Shown here: positions 17,638 to 26,235 of the stretch, piece by piece
How positions within the stretch are numbered: the stretch's first letter is position 1
Layout: every line of letters starts with the position of its first letter
DNA from: Deinococcales bacterium
GTDB taxonomy: Bacteria; Deinococcota; Deinococci; Deinococcales; JAAFIG01
Length of the DNA stretch: 64,000 nt
Assembly: GCA_025359505.1 (NCBI GenBank)
Contig: JANYHH010000057.1
Span: forward strand, 1 to 64,000
Direction of reading: 5' to 3'
Translations under genes and position numbers: made by a program
The notes under the pieces: model-generated
What the model saw: only the letters and a program-made list of their open reading frames with translations
What the model was told of the DNA's origin: nothing
The model's database searches: none

Positions 17638-19701
17638 GTGAAACGATTGGCAGCGGCGGTACTGGCGATTCTCGGCATGGCAATCAGCTCAAGCTCATCG
17701 GCGCAAAGCGTCAAGTTCGCCATTGGTCAGACGTGGACTGGCACGTTTCAGGGGGCTGGTACGTGGTCTGCCAAATTCACTGAGCTTGATAAGGACGGCG
17801 ACCCGAGGGGCCCGACGATCTCGGGGCCAGATAAGCGCGTGGGTGGTGGATTCTACAACCGTGGATTGCCGGTGTACTACGTGACCAGCAGCACCGAAGC
17901 GCTCTACTGCATCGCGGCGACCGATGCGGCGCAAGCGGGGGTTTACAAAGGCACGATCTCAAAAGCGCAGGGCAGCGGTAACGCGCAGGATACGGGCGCG
18001 GCGTGCACGTTCCAGCAAGTCACCGCTTCCTTGGGGCAAGGCGGTGGGGGTGGCGCTGCGGTTTGGCCACCGAGCGCCGGGCTGAGCGCGGGTGCAACGC
18101 TGCGCTTCGAGGGTCGGCAGGTTTGGGCGCTGAGCATCACCGCCAAGGACAGCGATGGCGATTGGACGGGCAAGGCCACGGGCGCGGATGGCAAGACCGC
18201 CACGGTTTTCAGCTACTCACAAGACGACGGGTCGTTCGTGTTTCAACTCTCCATCCTGAACGCCAACGGCGCGGCAGAGTACTGCGAGATTCAGCGCAGT
18301 GGCGCAAGCGCGAACGGCTACGCGGGCACGCGCTACTACAAAGCCAGCAAGGACGCCAAGTTGCAAACCGACGGGCAGTGCAAAGTCACGTTCGGCTCGA
18401 GCCAAGGCGCAGATGCTGCGGTCTGGCCGCCGAGCAACCTGCTGGGCGTGGGTGTGGCGGTGCGCGTGGAAACGCGTTCGGTGTGGACGGGCACGTTCAC
18501 GGGGCAAGACAAATCTGATTGGGTCGGTAAGGTCACATCGCCAAGCGGACTGGCCGGCAAAGTTTACGGTTACATGAACGACGATGGCAGTTACGAGTTC
18601 CAAATCGTCAATACCCCCGCGTCGGTCACGCAATACGAGTACTGCACCTTGCAGAAAAACGGTTCACAGGTCGCGCCGGGTGTGTACGCAGGCACGCGCT
18701 ACTTCTCGCCGAATAAAGATACAGATGCTGTTCCAGATGGTGATTGCCGCGTGACAATTGGCGCAGCCTCGAGCCAAGTCAATCCAAACCCGCAGTCGCA
18801 ACCCAGTCCGCAACCGCAGCAGCCCAATCCAGTCGGCCCGGCGCTGGCTTGGCCTTCCGTCATCACGGTCGGGCAGACGTGGCGCGTGGTCATCACCGGA
18901 GCGCAAGCGTTGAGCTTCACACTGAATTTGACCGGCTTAGACGAGTTTGAAACCCCGAGTGGCAAAGTCGGGGCGCAAACCATCAGCATGTTCCCCTCGA
19001 GATCGCAAGAGTCCACGGTGATCGAGATCATCGGTTCACCGGGCGCACCGATCATCAGTTGCACCTTCAAAGGCGCGAGCAGCGTGCGCGGACAGTCACT
19101 CGTCGGCGGCAAGGTGCAGACCAGAGGCAATCGCGGGTCGCTGCCCGTCGAGCAGCCCGGTACGTGCGAGGCCACCCTGCTCAGCGGGGGCAGCGCGACA
19201 GCGGTCACGCCCGCGCCCGCGCCAGCACCTGCGCCGGTGAGTCCAGCACCAGTCGCGCAGACCGGCACGCCACCCGTCACGAGCGCGTGGCCACTCAAAC
19301 TCGAGGTTGGTCAGAGCTGGCGAGCGGAGATTCAGGGCGTCGGATCGTGGAACGTGACCTTCAAAATCCTCGACCGCGACGGCTATCCGCAGGGCAGCGC
19401 CGTGCCGAACGGATCGGGCGCTACGCTCGAGGCGGCGTTTTTCTACTTCCAGAACGACAATGACATGCGCCTGAAATTGACCAGCGGCAACACGCTGTAC
19501 CGCTGCATTTTTGAACGCAACGAGATTAATGGTCTAACGTTCACCGGCTGGCGCTACGTGGATAGCGCGGACGGCAAGAGCCTAGACAAAACCGATCAGC
19601 GCTGCACGATGAATTTCATCGGGCGTGTGACCCTCGCTCGCCTCGTCGATCCACTCGCGGGATTCGCCCTAAGTGATGCCGCGCCGCACTCGAGCAACTG
19701 A
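17638..19701 (+). CDS. Secreted protein with five tandem repeats of a ~110-residue domain
   Basis: A 687-residue exported protein. Residues 1-22 are a signal peptide (Lys-Arg, hydrophobic core, cut near SSSSAQ). Five related units follow, at roughly 23-130, 140-245, 258-378, 400-520 and 550-675. Each starts with a G-x-x-W/R segment (IGQTWTGTF, GATLRFEGRQVW, GVAVRVETRSVWTGTF, VGQTWRVVITG, VGQSWRAEIQG) and ends with a YC...C pair suited to a disulfide. Units 3/4 and 4/5 are joined by Gln/Pro- and Ala/Pro-rich linkers. The start is GTG after AAGGGGG. It overlaps the next gene by one base (TGATG), so its function is presumably linked to that protease. No family recognised. Confidence 0.7.
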   Translation: MKRLAAAVLAILGMAISSSSSAQSVKFAIGQTWTGTFQGAGTWSAKFTELDKDGDPRGPTISGPDKRVGGGFYNRGLPVYYVTSSTEALYCIAATDAAQAGVYKGTISKAQGSGNAQDTGAACTFQQVTASLGQGGGGGAAVWPPSAGLSAGATLRFEGRQVWALSITAKDSDGDWTGKATGADGKTATVFSYSQDDGSFVFQLSILNANGAAEYCEIQRSGASANGYAGTRYYKASKDAKLQTDGQCKVTFGSSQGADAAVWPPSNLLGVGVAVRVETRSVWTGTFTGQDKSDWVGKVTSPSGLAGKVYGYMNDDGSYEFQIVNTPASVTQYEYCTLQKNGSQVAPGVYAGTRYFSPNKDTDAVPDGDCRVTIGAASSQVNPNPQSQPSPQPQQPNPVGPALAWPSVITVGQTWRVVITGAQALSFTLNLTGLDEFETPSGKVGAQTISMFPSRSQESTVIEIIGSPGAPIISCTFKGASSVRGQSLVGGKVQTRGNRGSLPVEQPGTCEATLLSGGSATAVTPAPAPAPAPVSPAPVAQTGTPPVTSAWPLKLEVGQSWRAEIQGVGSWNVTFKILDRDGYPQGSAVPNGSGATLEAAFFYFQNDNDMRLKLTSGNTLYRCIFERNEINGLTFTGWRYVDSADGKSLDKTDQRCTMNFIGRVTLARLVDPLAGFALSDAAPHSSN

Positions 19702-21704
19702 TGAACCTGAAAGCCGTTCTGACTGGAATTGCGCTGCTTTGGAGCGGTGCGGCGCTGGCCGCGCCGCAAACCATCCCACTGCCTAACCCGCTGGCGCTGC
19801 TCGAGCGTTTTGAACCGAATCAGCCCACGCCGCAATCTAAAGCTCAAGCGGGTCAGACGTGGACGGTACTGGTGTACCTGCACGCCGATCACAACCTCTG
19901 GACGAACGCGCTGTATGACTTACTGGAAATGCAGCAGATCGGCTCGAGCGAGGGTGTGCGGTTCGTCGTGCAGATCGACGCGCCGCCACCGGGCAGTGAG
20001 GACGCCAACGGCTTTGACTCGTTTAATGGCGGTGTTCGGGCGCTGGTGACGCGCAATCAAACCAGCGGCTACGCCAAAGCCACCATGAATGCCAGCGTCG
20101 GGAAATTGCAGCTCCTCGAGCGGCTGCCGGAGCAGAACAGCGATGACCCGCGCGTGCTGGCAGAGTTTATCAACTGGGGCGTTAAACGCTTCCCCGCGCA
20201 GCGCTACGGACTGGTGATGTGGGATCACGGCGGCCAGTGGCAGGGCGGCTTCGGAGGAGACTCCAGCAACGGCGACGAGGGCATGGCCACGTGGGAAGTG
20301 CGCTTGGGGATTCAGGCGGGACTGGCGCAAAGTGGTTTGTCGCGCTTTGACTTCTTTGGGATGGACACCTGCTTGATGGGTGGCGTAGAGATGCTTTACG
20401 AGTACGGCGATTTGACGCAGGTTTATATCGCCAACCCAGAGATCGACTTCGGGGACGGCTGGGATTACGCCGCGACCTTCAACTTGCTGCGCGGCAATCC
20501 CAGTATCAGCAACCGCGATTTCGCTCGCATGGAAAGCGGCTTCTTCGACGCGCAGCACCAACAATCGCCCAGCGACATCGGCTACCGCGCTCACGCCGGT
20601 TACGACACGTCGCAACTGGATGCCTTGCGCGGCGCGATCAACGCTTTCGTGCAAGCGTCCACGCAGAGCAGCGACCGCGACGCGCTGCTGAGCGCCCGCT
20701 CTCAGGTCATCGAGTACCGCTTCCGTCCGCAAAGCCCGAACAGCCCGCGCCCATACGTTGACCTTGGGCAGTACGGCCAACTGGTCGCGCAGCTCACGAA
20801 AGATGTAAGGCTCGCGGCGGCTGGGAAAGCGCTTTCGGCGGCGGTCGCGCAAACGGTGATCGCTAAATCGCTGGGTAACAACGTTAAAGCCGCCTCTAGC
20901 TTAGGAATTTGGTTGCCGAACAACCCAGCCGCGAAGCCCAGCGCTGGCGAGCTTGGTGCGTATGCGACGCGGCTGAGGATGGCCAGCACCGTCAACTGGA
21001 AAACCTTCATCGACCTGTGGTTCGGCAACATCGCGCCAACGGTCGTGCAGAGCAATCAGGGTGTGCAAGTGCGCGTGACTCGCAAGGTCAACCTGCGCGA
21101 GCCAACCGTGCGCGATCCGGCCGTGATCGGCTTTGAAGTGACTGGCAACGTCAATTTGGTTTACGGCGAGTTGGGCGAAGCCGTTGGGCGCAACGGGTTC
21201 AACTCCTACGGTCACTTGTACCTGCAACCCGGCAGTGCTGGGCAATACGAATACCCGTGGGACGGGCAGTGGTTTGATGTGATCGGTGCGAATAACTCGA
21301 GCGATTTCTTCACCGGCTTTTACCAGCGCGGCGGTGACAACGCGATTTACGCCACGGCCGAGTACACCCCGCCCGGACGCACGCAAAGCTACTCGGTGAT
21401 CGTCGTCGGCAATTTGAGCACCGCACGCTTAACCAACGTGCTGGATAACTCGAGCATCGCGCCGCGTGACATCACCTTGCGGGCCGGCGGCACGTTGCGC
21501 TTCCAATTTTTGCAACGTGACCTGCTGACCGAAGATACTGTGCTTGCCCCGACGGGCCGCAGTGTGACCATCCCGGAAGCTGGTCTCGAGAGCATGCGTT
21601 TGGAGCGTAAACGCATGCCTTTAGGAGAGTACTACCTGATCTTCGGGGCCCGGGACGCGGCGGGCAATATCCGCAGCGGCAACGCGCCCGTGCAGATCCG
21701 TTAA
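19701..21704 (+). CDS. Secreted clostripain-family (C11) cysteine peptidase
   Basis: A 667-residue exported peptidase. The signal peptide is residues 1-20 (ending ALAAPQ). The caspase-like C11 domain begins WTVLVYLHADHNLW. The catalytic His is in MWDHGGQW (about 176) and the Cys in FFGMDTCLMGGVEM (about 223), the expected dyad. The last 200 residues form a beta-rich domain. Just before the catalytic domain, AGQTWT echoes the GQTWT repeat motif of the upstream protein. Coupled to that gene by TGATG and followed by a strong hairpin. C11 enzymes often cleave after Arg or Lys; specificity here is unproven. Confidence 0.88.
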   Translation: MNLKAVLTGIALLWSGAALAAPQTIPLPNPLALLERFEPNQPTPQSKAQAGQTWTVLVYLHADHNLWTNALYDLLEMQQIGSSEGVRFVVQIDAPPPGSEDANGFDSFNGGVRALVTRNQTSGYAKATMNASVGKLQLLERLPEQNSDDPRVLAEFINWGVKRFPAQRYGLVMWDHGGQWQGGFGGDSSNGDEGMATWEVRLGIQAGLAQSGLSRFDFFGMDTCLMGGVEMLYEYGDLTQVYIANPEIDFGDGWDYAATFNLLRGNPSISNRDFARMESGFFDAQHQQSPSDIGYRAHAGYDTSQLDALRGAINAFVQASTQSSDRDALLSARSQVIEYRFRPQSPNSPRPYVDLGQYGQLVAQLTKDVRLAAAGKALSAAVAQTVIAKSLGNNVKAASSLGIWLPNNPAAKPSAGELGAYATRLRMASTVNWKTFIDLWFGNIAPTVVQSNQGVQVRVTRKVNLREPTVRDPAVIGFEVTGNVNLVYGELGEAVGRNGFNSYGHLYLQPGSAGQYEYPWDGQWFDVIGANNSSDFFTGFYQRGGDNAIYATAEYTPPGRTQSYSVIVVGNLSTARLTNVLDNSSIAPRDITLRAGGTLRFQFLQRDLLTEDTVLAPTGRSVTIPEAGLESMRLERKRMPLGEYYLIFGARDAAGNIRSGNAPVQIR

Positions 21705-21711
21705 TGCGAAC

Positions 21712-21733
21712 GGGGTTTGCAGAAGCAAACCCC
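21712..21733. terminator. Perfect hairpin between convergent genes (GGGTTTGC family)
   Basis: GGGGTTTGC (21712-21720) and GCAAACCCC (21725-21733) form a 9-bp stem with an AGAA loop, located between the stop of the C11 peptidase and the stop of cysS. A near-identical hairpin with the same flank (CCCTAC) lies at 55061-55082, so this is a dispersed element as well as a likely bidirectional terminator. Confidence 0.65.
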
Positions 21734-23178
21734 TACTCGAGCTTCCAGCGCGTGCCAGTCGCCGTATCCTCGAGCGTTACGCCCAAGCTTTTCAAACGGT
21801 CGCGCAGTGCGTCGCTCTTGGCGAAGTCCCTCGTCTGCCGATACGTCTTGCGGGCTTCGATCGCAATTTCCAAGAGTCCGTCCAGCAACCCCGCGCTCGA
21901 GCCGCCCAGATCTGCTGCACCGCCTGTAAAGCCGAGCACGCCGTCCATCAGGTCGACGTACACCGCCAGCGCCGCCTCGAGTCCAGCTTTGGCGGGGTTG
22001 CCTTGCAGCGCCGTGTTGACCTCACGGGTCAGGTTGAACAGCGCCGCCAGCGCCTCGGGCGTGTTGAAATCGTCGTTCATCGCGCTCGTAAACGTTTCTC
22101 GAGCCAGCTTCGCCGCCCCCTCGAGCTTCGCGTCTGAACCGTCTGGCGCGTCGCTGATGCGCCGCTCGAGTTCGCGCCGCGCTTCGCGTAAGCGGCTCAG
22201 TCCGCTGTGCGCTGCTTGCACGGTCTCGTCGGTCAGCTCGGCGACGCTGCGGTAATGGCTCTGCGCGAAGATGAAGCGCAGCAGCATCGGGTCGGATTTG
22301 GCGTAGAAGTCTTTCAGGGTGAGGAAATTGCCCTTGGACTTACTCATTTTCTCGCCGTTGACCGTCAGCATGTTGCCGTGCATCCAGTACCGCGCAAACT
22401 CGTAGCCCGCGCCTTCGGTCTGCGCGATCTCGGCTTCGTGGTGTGGGAACTGCAAATCCATGCCGCCCGCGTGAATGTCAAAGCCCTCACCCAAATATTT
22501 CAGCGCCATCGCGCTGCATTCGATGTGCCAACCCGGAAAACCCTCGCCCCACGGCGAGTCCCAGCGCATGATGTGCTCAGGCTCGGCAAATTTCCACAAC
22601 GCGAAGTCCAGCGGGTCGTCCTTGTCCTCGCGCACGTCCTCCCGCGTGCCGACCTCGAGTTCATCAATCTTGCGCCCCGACAATTTGCCGTAACCGGGGA
22701 AGGCTCGCACCCTGAAGTAGACGCTGCCCGCACGCTCATACGCCAAGCCGCGCTCGATCAGGCGCTGCACCAAGGCGATCTGCTCCAAAATATGCCCAGT
22801 GGCCCTTGGCGTGATGCTGGGCTTTTTGATTCCCAACCGCGCCATATCGTCGAAGTATCCCCACATGTACGCGTCGGCAATTTCCATCGGCTCGAGCTTT
22901 TCCAGCTTTGCCCGCTCGTTGATGCGGTCGCGTCCCGTGTCAGACGCGTCGTCGGTGATATGCCCGACATCGGTGATGTTACTCACAAACCGCACTTTGT
23001 GGCCGCTGTACTCAAACCAGCGCCGCACGATGTCGAAAGCCGTCGCAGTCTTGCCATGCCCGAGGTGCGCGTCGGAGTAGACGGTCGGGCCGCACAGGTA
23101 CATGCCGACGTGACCGGGCGTGGTTGGCGTGAAAACTTCCTTGGTGCGCGACAAGGTGTTGAACAGTTGCTGGGTCAT
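21733..23178 (-). CDS. cysS: Cysteinyl-tRNA synthetase
   Basis: A 481-residue class I synthetase that charges tRNA-Cys. The HIGH-type motif is HLGHG (38-42) and the KMSKS loop is KMSKSKGN near residue 277. The zinc ligands are Cys29 in LCGPTVYSD, Cys in [10 protein letters not shown] and His/Glu in FPHHEAE. The usual C-terminal DALR-like region ends with the anticodon-binding tail. AAAGGACTG precedes the ATG. Immediately upstream is an intrinsic terminator and a 16-codon Cys-containing leader ORF, so expression is probably set by attenuation in response to charged tRNA-Cys. Confidence 0.95.
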   Translation of the reverse strand: MTQQLFNTLSRTKEVFTPTTPGHVGMYLCGPTVYSDAHLGHGKTATAFDIVRRWFEYSGHKVRFVSNITDVGHITDDASDTGRDRINERAKLEKLEPMEIADAYMWGYFDDMARLGIKKPSITPRATGHILEQIALVQRLIERGLAYERAGSVYFRVRAFPGYGKLSGRKIDELEVGTREDVREDKDDPLDFALWKFAEPEHIMRWDSPWGEGFPGWHIECSAMALKYLGEGFDIHAGGMDLQFPHHEAEIAQTEGAGYEFARYWMHGNMLTVNGEKMSKSKGNFLTLKDFYAKSDPMLLRFIFAQSHYRSVAELTDETVQAAHSGLSRLREARRELERRISDAPDGSDAKLEGAAKLARETFTSAMNDDFNTPEALAALFNLTREVNTALQGNPAKAGLEAALAVYVDLMDGVLGFTGGAADLGGSSAGLLDGLLEIAIEARKTYRQTRDFAKSDALRDRLKSLGVTLEDTATGTRWKLE

Positions 23179-23193
23179 CAGGTCAGTCCTTTC

Positions 23194-23232
23194 AAAACAA
23201 AAAAAACCGCTCGAGCGTCGACGCTCGAGCGG
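23194..23232 (-). terminator. Intrinsic terminator in the cysS leader (attenuator)
   Basis: A perfect 26-base palindrome at 23207-23232, built from two CTCGAG copies, gives an 11-bp GC-rich stem with a TCGA loop. On the minus strand it is followed at once by eight T's and, after one G, four more (23194-23206). It points toward cysS and stands only about 16 bases before its start codon, so it must be bypassed for cysS to be transcribed. Confidence 0.85.
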
Positions 23233-23264
23233 GGAACGGGTCAGGAAAAACCGCTACGCTCGAG
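23207..23264 (-). promoter_or_regulatory. Candidate antiterminator pairing of the cysS attenuator
   Basis: CTCGAGCG at 23257-23264 (minus strand), lying in the last codons of the leader ORF, is exactly complementary to CGCTCGAG in the first arm of the terminator palindrome. Pairing the two would destroy the terminator. A ribosome stalled at the leader Cys codons would leave this segment free, while one that reaches the stop codon would cover it. The logic is that of classical amino-acid attenuators; it is inferred from sequence. Confidence 0.6.
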
Positions 23265-23304
23265 GTGGGCGACAGGCGGCACAAGCGATGGCAACAAATT
23301 TCAT
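23254..23304 (-). CDS. cysS leader peptide with two Cys codons
   Basis: A 16-codon frame, MKFVAIACAACRPPRA, with TGT at codons 8 and 11. The stop TAG abuts the antiterminator segment. It has no ribosome-binding site, but a TATACT box is seven bases before the ATG, matching leaderless starts elsewhere in the window. Cys is normally rare, so two Cys in 16 codons just ahead of a terminator and cysS is a strong hint of a regulatory peptide. Confidence 0.65.
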   Translation of the reverse strand: MKFVAIACAACRPPRA

Positions 23305-23311
23305 GTGAGAG

Positions 23312-23317
23312 AGTATA
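23312..23317 (-). promoter_or_regulatory. -10 box for the cysS leader transcript
   Basis: TATACT preceded by TG (minus strand, 23317 to 23312), seven bases before the leader ATG, predicts transcription starting at or next to that ATG. No clear -35 is seen. Confidence 0.6.
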
Positions 23318-23397
23318 CACGGCTCGAGGAGTCTCACGGGGCGAGAAATGCGACGATTCGCACACAGTGAGCTGCTGGTTTGGTGCAACAGTAGGCT

Positions 23398-24141
23398 ATG
23401 AAACGATGGCTGTTGGCGGCGACGTTCTGGCTCGGATTCGGGGCACTTTGCCTGAGCGTGTTGGCATCCAAGCAAGGTATGCCGATCCTGCGCGAGCAGG
23501 GCGGGCTGACCGTCTCGGCTAAAGTAGACGGTGGGACGCTGAAGATTCGTGCGCTCGACGGTGGGGCGCTGTACTCTGGGATCGTCCATGCGTATTTAGT
23601 CCGCAAGGATTTGGCGCAATTGTACTTTGAGTACCCCACTGAAACCCAGACTGGGCAGTACAGCTTAGACCTGCCCGCGATGGAAGCGGGGGTTTACGAT
23701 CTGATTCTGGAGATCACGGGCGGCGGCGGTCACGAGCACGATGCGCCGCGCTTCGTGCAGGTCTTCAATCTGGGCTTGGAAATGACCGCCAGTGCCAAGC
23801 TCGAGGGCGTGCGGCGCTTGAGTTTGCAAAGCGTCACGCCAACGCTCAAAGCCGCTGGGCAATCCTCGAGCTTTGACTTGAACACGCTGCTCGACGGTCA
23901 GCCCGTCTCGTGGAGTCCGTACTACGTGCATCAGTTCGTCTTAAAAACCGATTGGTCGTACTTCAAGCACGATCACCCGAAGAACCTGCGCGAGCTGGGC
24001 GTCGGCTCGGTACGCAGCAATTTCAAATTCCCAAGCACCGGCGAGTACGCCGTCTATCAGTTCCTCGAGACCGGCGTGCGGGTCGGCGCGGACAAGCTGC
24101 GTCCAGTGCTGCGGCTGCCGGGCCTGCTGCAAATTCCGTAG
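23398..24141 (+). CDS. Exported/anchored hypothetical protein
   Basis: A 247-residue protein with an N-terminal signal or anchor helix (residues 4-24, MKRWLLAATFWLGFGALCLSV). The rest is beta-rich: an early segment (GGLTVSAKVDGGTLKIRALDGG), a possible metal-binding GGGHEHDAP near residue 115, and later HHP-like TDWSYFKHDHP. It resembles extracytoplasmic copper-handling or FixH/YtkA-type beta-sandwich proteins only in general shape; no family is assigned. It diverges from the cysS leader. Confidence 0.6.
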   Translation: MKRWLLAATFWLGFGALCLSVLASKQGMPILREQGGLTVSAKVDGGTLKIRALDGGALYSGIVHAYLVRKDLAQLYFEYPTETQTGQYSLDLPAMEAGVYDLILEITGGGGHEHDAPRFVQVFNLGLEMTASAKLEGVRRLSLQSVTPTLKAAGQSSSFDLNTLLDGQPVSWSPYYVHQFVLKTDWSYFKHDHPKNLRELGVGSVRSNFKFPSTGEYAVYQFLETGVRVGADKLRPVLRLPGLLQIP

Positions 24142-24189
24142 CGCGAGTTGAAACCAAGAATCGCTGTGTCCGAGCGCAAAACACCGCAA

Positions 24190-24348
24190 TCACTGAGGCG
24201 ATTTTGATTTGCGGGGCCACCACAGCCACGCGAGTGTCAGCAAGTTCGATGCTGTCGCAGCCCACGCCAGCCCCGGATGGACTCGGGCCAGCAAAAAATG
24301 CAGCGGAAATCCTTCCAAAAGTAAAATCGCGGTCACGGCGTAACGCAT
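24190..24348 (-). CDS. Small two-helix membrane protein
   Basis: A 52-residue frame, MRYAVTAILLLEGFPLHFLLA followed by GLAWAATASNLLTLAWLWW and a basic tail PRKSKSPQ: two predicted membrane helices, cytoplasmic C-terminus. An alternative ATG lies ten codons upstream (24378). It follows a methyltransferase gene on the same strand. Unknown function; the start is uncertain because no good ribosome site is visible. Confidence 0.5.
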   Translation of the reverse strand: MRYAVTAILLLEGFPLHFLLARVHPGLAWAATASNLLTLAWLWWPRKSKSPQ

Positions 24349-24421
24349 GTTGCTTCTAGACAGCGACTCGTTGAACATAGCTGAATGTAGTCGTTTCGCA
24401 CGCCGACGTTTGCCCTTCGAG

Positions 24422-25051
24422 TCAGCTCGAGCGCTTGAACAGCGCGTACACGAACGCTTGCGTGCCACCGCTCGGCGTGACGTGCTGCTTGATGCGCTGC
24501 TCGAGCAGCGTGAACTGATCTGTTCCCAGCACCTCGAGCAGACCAGCAGCGTCGTAGCGAATCGTCTCGAGTCCACTGCATGTCTTCGGCCCGTCTGGCG
24601 CGAAGGTGGCGATCAGCGCGTGACCACTGGGGCGCAGTGAGTTTTTCAGTGCTGCAACGTAAGCCGCGCAGCTCGTGGGATCGGTCAGAAAGTGAAACAC
24701 GGCGCGGTCGTGCCACACGTCATAAGCTGCGGCGGGCAGGTCAGCAGTGGTGATGTCCGCCGCCAGCCACGTCACGCGATCAGCCGCCACACCCAGCCGC
24801 GCCCTTGCCACGTCAAGCGCAGCAGAGGAGATGTCCAACACGGTCAGGTGTTCAAAACCTCGAGTCAGCATAGAGTCCACGAGCGCACTCGCTCCGCCGC
24901 CGACATCGATCACGCTCGAGGCGTAGGTCAGGTTCACACAGCCGAGCAACTCGAGCGATGCGGCGGGCGAATCCTCGAACCAACTGACTTCGCGGGCATC
25001 ACGCTCGAGGTATACGCGCTGCCAGTGCTGCTTCCGCTCTGCGCCGTTCAC
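24422..25051 (-). CDS. Class I SAM-dependent methyltransferase
   Basis: A methyltransferase of 209 residues. Motif I reads SSVIDVGGGASALVD, motif II LTVLDIS, followed by DVWHDRAVFHFLTDP (post-motif acidic loop) and ALIATFAPDGP. The N-terminal HWQRVYLERDAREVSWFED is typical of small-molecule methyltransferases in this group (including thiopurine- and tellurite-type enzymes). The GTG at 25051 lies seven bases after a TATATT box, a leaderless start, and is preferred to an upstream TTG. Substrate unknown. Confidence 0.75.
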   Translation of the reverse strand: MNGAERKQHWQRVYLERDAREVSWFEDSPAASLELLGCVNLTYASSVIDVGGGASALVDSMLTRGFEHLTVLDISSAALDVARARLGVAADRVTWLAADITTADLPAAAYDVWHDRAVFHFLTDPTSCAAYVAALKNSLRPSGHALIATFAPDGPKTCSGLETIRYDAAGLLEVLGTDQFTLLEQRIKQHVTPSGGTQAFVYALFKRSS

Positions 25052-25058
25052 ACCGCGC

Positions 25059-25064
25059 AATATA
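25059..25064 (-). promoter_or_regulatory. -10 box of a leaderless methyltransferase transcript
   Basis: TATATT on the minus strand, seven bases before the GTG at 25051. The remaining 300 bases up to 25362 contain no recognisable gene, only CTCGAG copies and a short T-run (near 25238). Confidence 0.5.
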
Positions 25065-25362
25065 CCCGGCAAACTCGAGCCAGCCGAGCCGCGTCACCAC
25101 CGTCCGCGCCCAGCAACTGGGTGGCGTAGGCTTGCTCCGAGCAATCGGGACGCGTAACGCACAAGCGCTTGGGCGCATCACGCCTCACCTCCTCGAGCCT
25201 TCTCAAGACTCAGCGTGACGAAGTGCTGCGGTTTGAGTTTTTTATTCAGTCCGTTCAATTGCCTGCGCTCATCACTTCACGGGCAAACGAATTTCATGAA
25301 TCGTAATGCTGGTTTCAGATCGTCTGGCACGAACCCAAACGCGTACATCAGCGGTTCTCAAA

Positions 25363-25866
25363 TCAAGGTTTTCTACGCAGTAAAGACCGTGCCACCTGCT
25401 GCCAATCCTCGAGCCGCACGTTTTTCATCACGCTTCTGGCCTGCGCTGCGAACTCCTGCGCGATCGAAGCGATCTCTTTGCGCTCTAAGGCCGGCAGGTC
25501 GCTGCGGCGAGCGCGGAAGTAACGTTCGCACAGCATACCGAGCGTGTAGGTGCTGGTGAAGACCAATGGTGCGTTCAGCACTGGCCCCAACACGGGAATG
25601 AATTTGAGCACGCTGCGGGCGGCCGTGCGCGTGGCATAGGTCAGCGCGACCGCACCGCCGAACTCGAGCGCGATCTCGCGGGCGCGGACAGTGGACAGTT
25701 CAAAACCGTAAATCTTGCCGATTTTGACGACCATCTCCAGATGCAGCGGCAGCACGATCGCTAAATCCAGCAGCGGCACTGGCTCCAACGCGATTGCCGC
25801 GCACAGAGCAGCGCGTTGGCGCACCAGCGCTTCGACCTCGCGCCGTTCATGTGAACCGTCGCTCAT
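25363..25866 (-). CDS. DUF697-like membrane-associated protein
   Basis: About 167 residues. The central segment (IALEPVPLLDLAIVLPLHLEMVVKIGKIYGF, then EIALEFGGAVALTYATRTAARSVLKFIPVLGPVLNAPLVFTSTYTLGMLCERYF) fits DUF697, a family of two-helix membrane proteins often linked to GTPases. The C-terminal helix is amphipathic (AQEFAAQARSVMKNVRLEDWQQVARSL). The frame is open to 25941; ATG 25866 (MSDGSHERRE) is chosen, with ATG 25905 possible. Role unknown. Confidence 0.6.
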   Translation of the reverse strand: MSDGSHERREVEALVRQRAALCAAIALEPVPLLDLAIVLPLHLEMVVKIGKIYGFELSTVRAREIALEFGGAVALTYATRTAARSVLKFIPVLGPVLNAPLVFTSTYTLGMLCERYFRARRSDLPALERKEIASIAQEFAAQARSVMKNVRLEDWQQVARSLLRRKP

Positions 25867-26235
25867 GGGTAGAATTAGGGTCGTGTCTAGGTAAGGCTCG
25901 AGCATTTCCCTATTACGCGGGTTTGAGGCTGGGAGTTGCAAGGGTCGAGGTTGCTATTGGGCTTGAGTCTAGCTCGAGCGGTCACGATTCAGCAGCCACG
26001 TCACCAGTGACAGGGTAACGCCGACCAGCGCACGCCTCGTCAAATCAGTGCTACAAAAAAGTCTCGAGGGGACGACGGCGTTCCTCGAGCAACCCAATTT
26101 GGTTTTCTAGGATCGGTAGTGGTCTGTCGCGTTCATGCTGCACAGTTACTGGTTGAGGCATGAGACACGGTACTTGAGCTGCAAACAGTAAAATCGATCC
26201 CGAGCGGATTCCGACTGCAAAAGCTTATGAAAACT
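25867..26235. other. Intergenic region without recognised genes
   Basis: No convincing frame, RNA gene or strong hairpin is seen in these 370 bases. They hold several CTCGAG copies and lie between two minus-strand genes. Confidence 0.5.

Noticed and set aside
19920-20852. 310-codon frame antisense to the C11 peptidase
   Set aside because: Same reason; the peptidase frame holds the catalytic dyad and a signal peptide.
22207-23370. 387-codon frame antisense to cysS
   Set aside because: A shadow of the GC-rich cysS gene; no motifs, while cysS has all its catalytic motifs.
23179-23400. T-box riboswitch in the cysS leader
   Set aside because: No TGGNACCGCG-type antiterminator motif or specifier stem is visible; the Cys leader peptide explains the terminator better.
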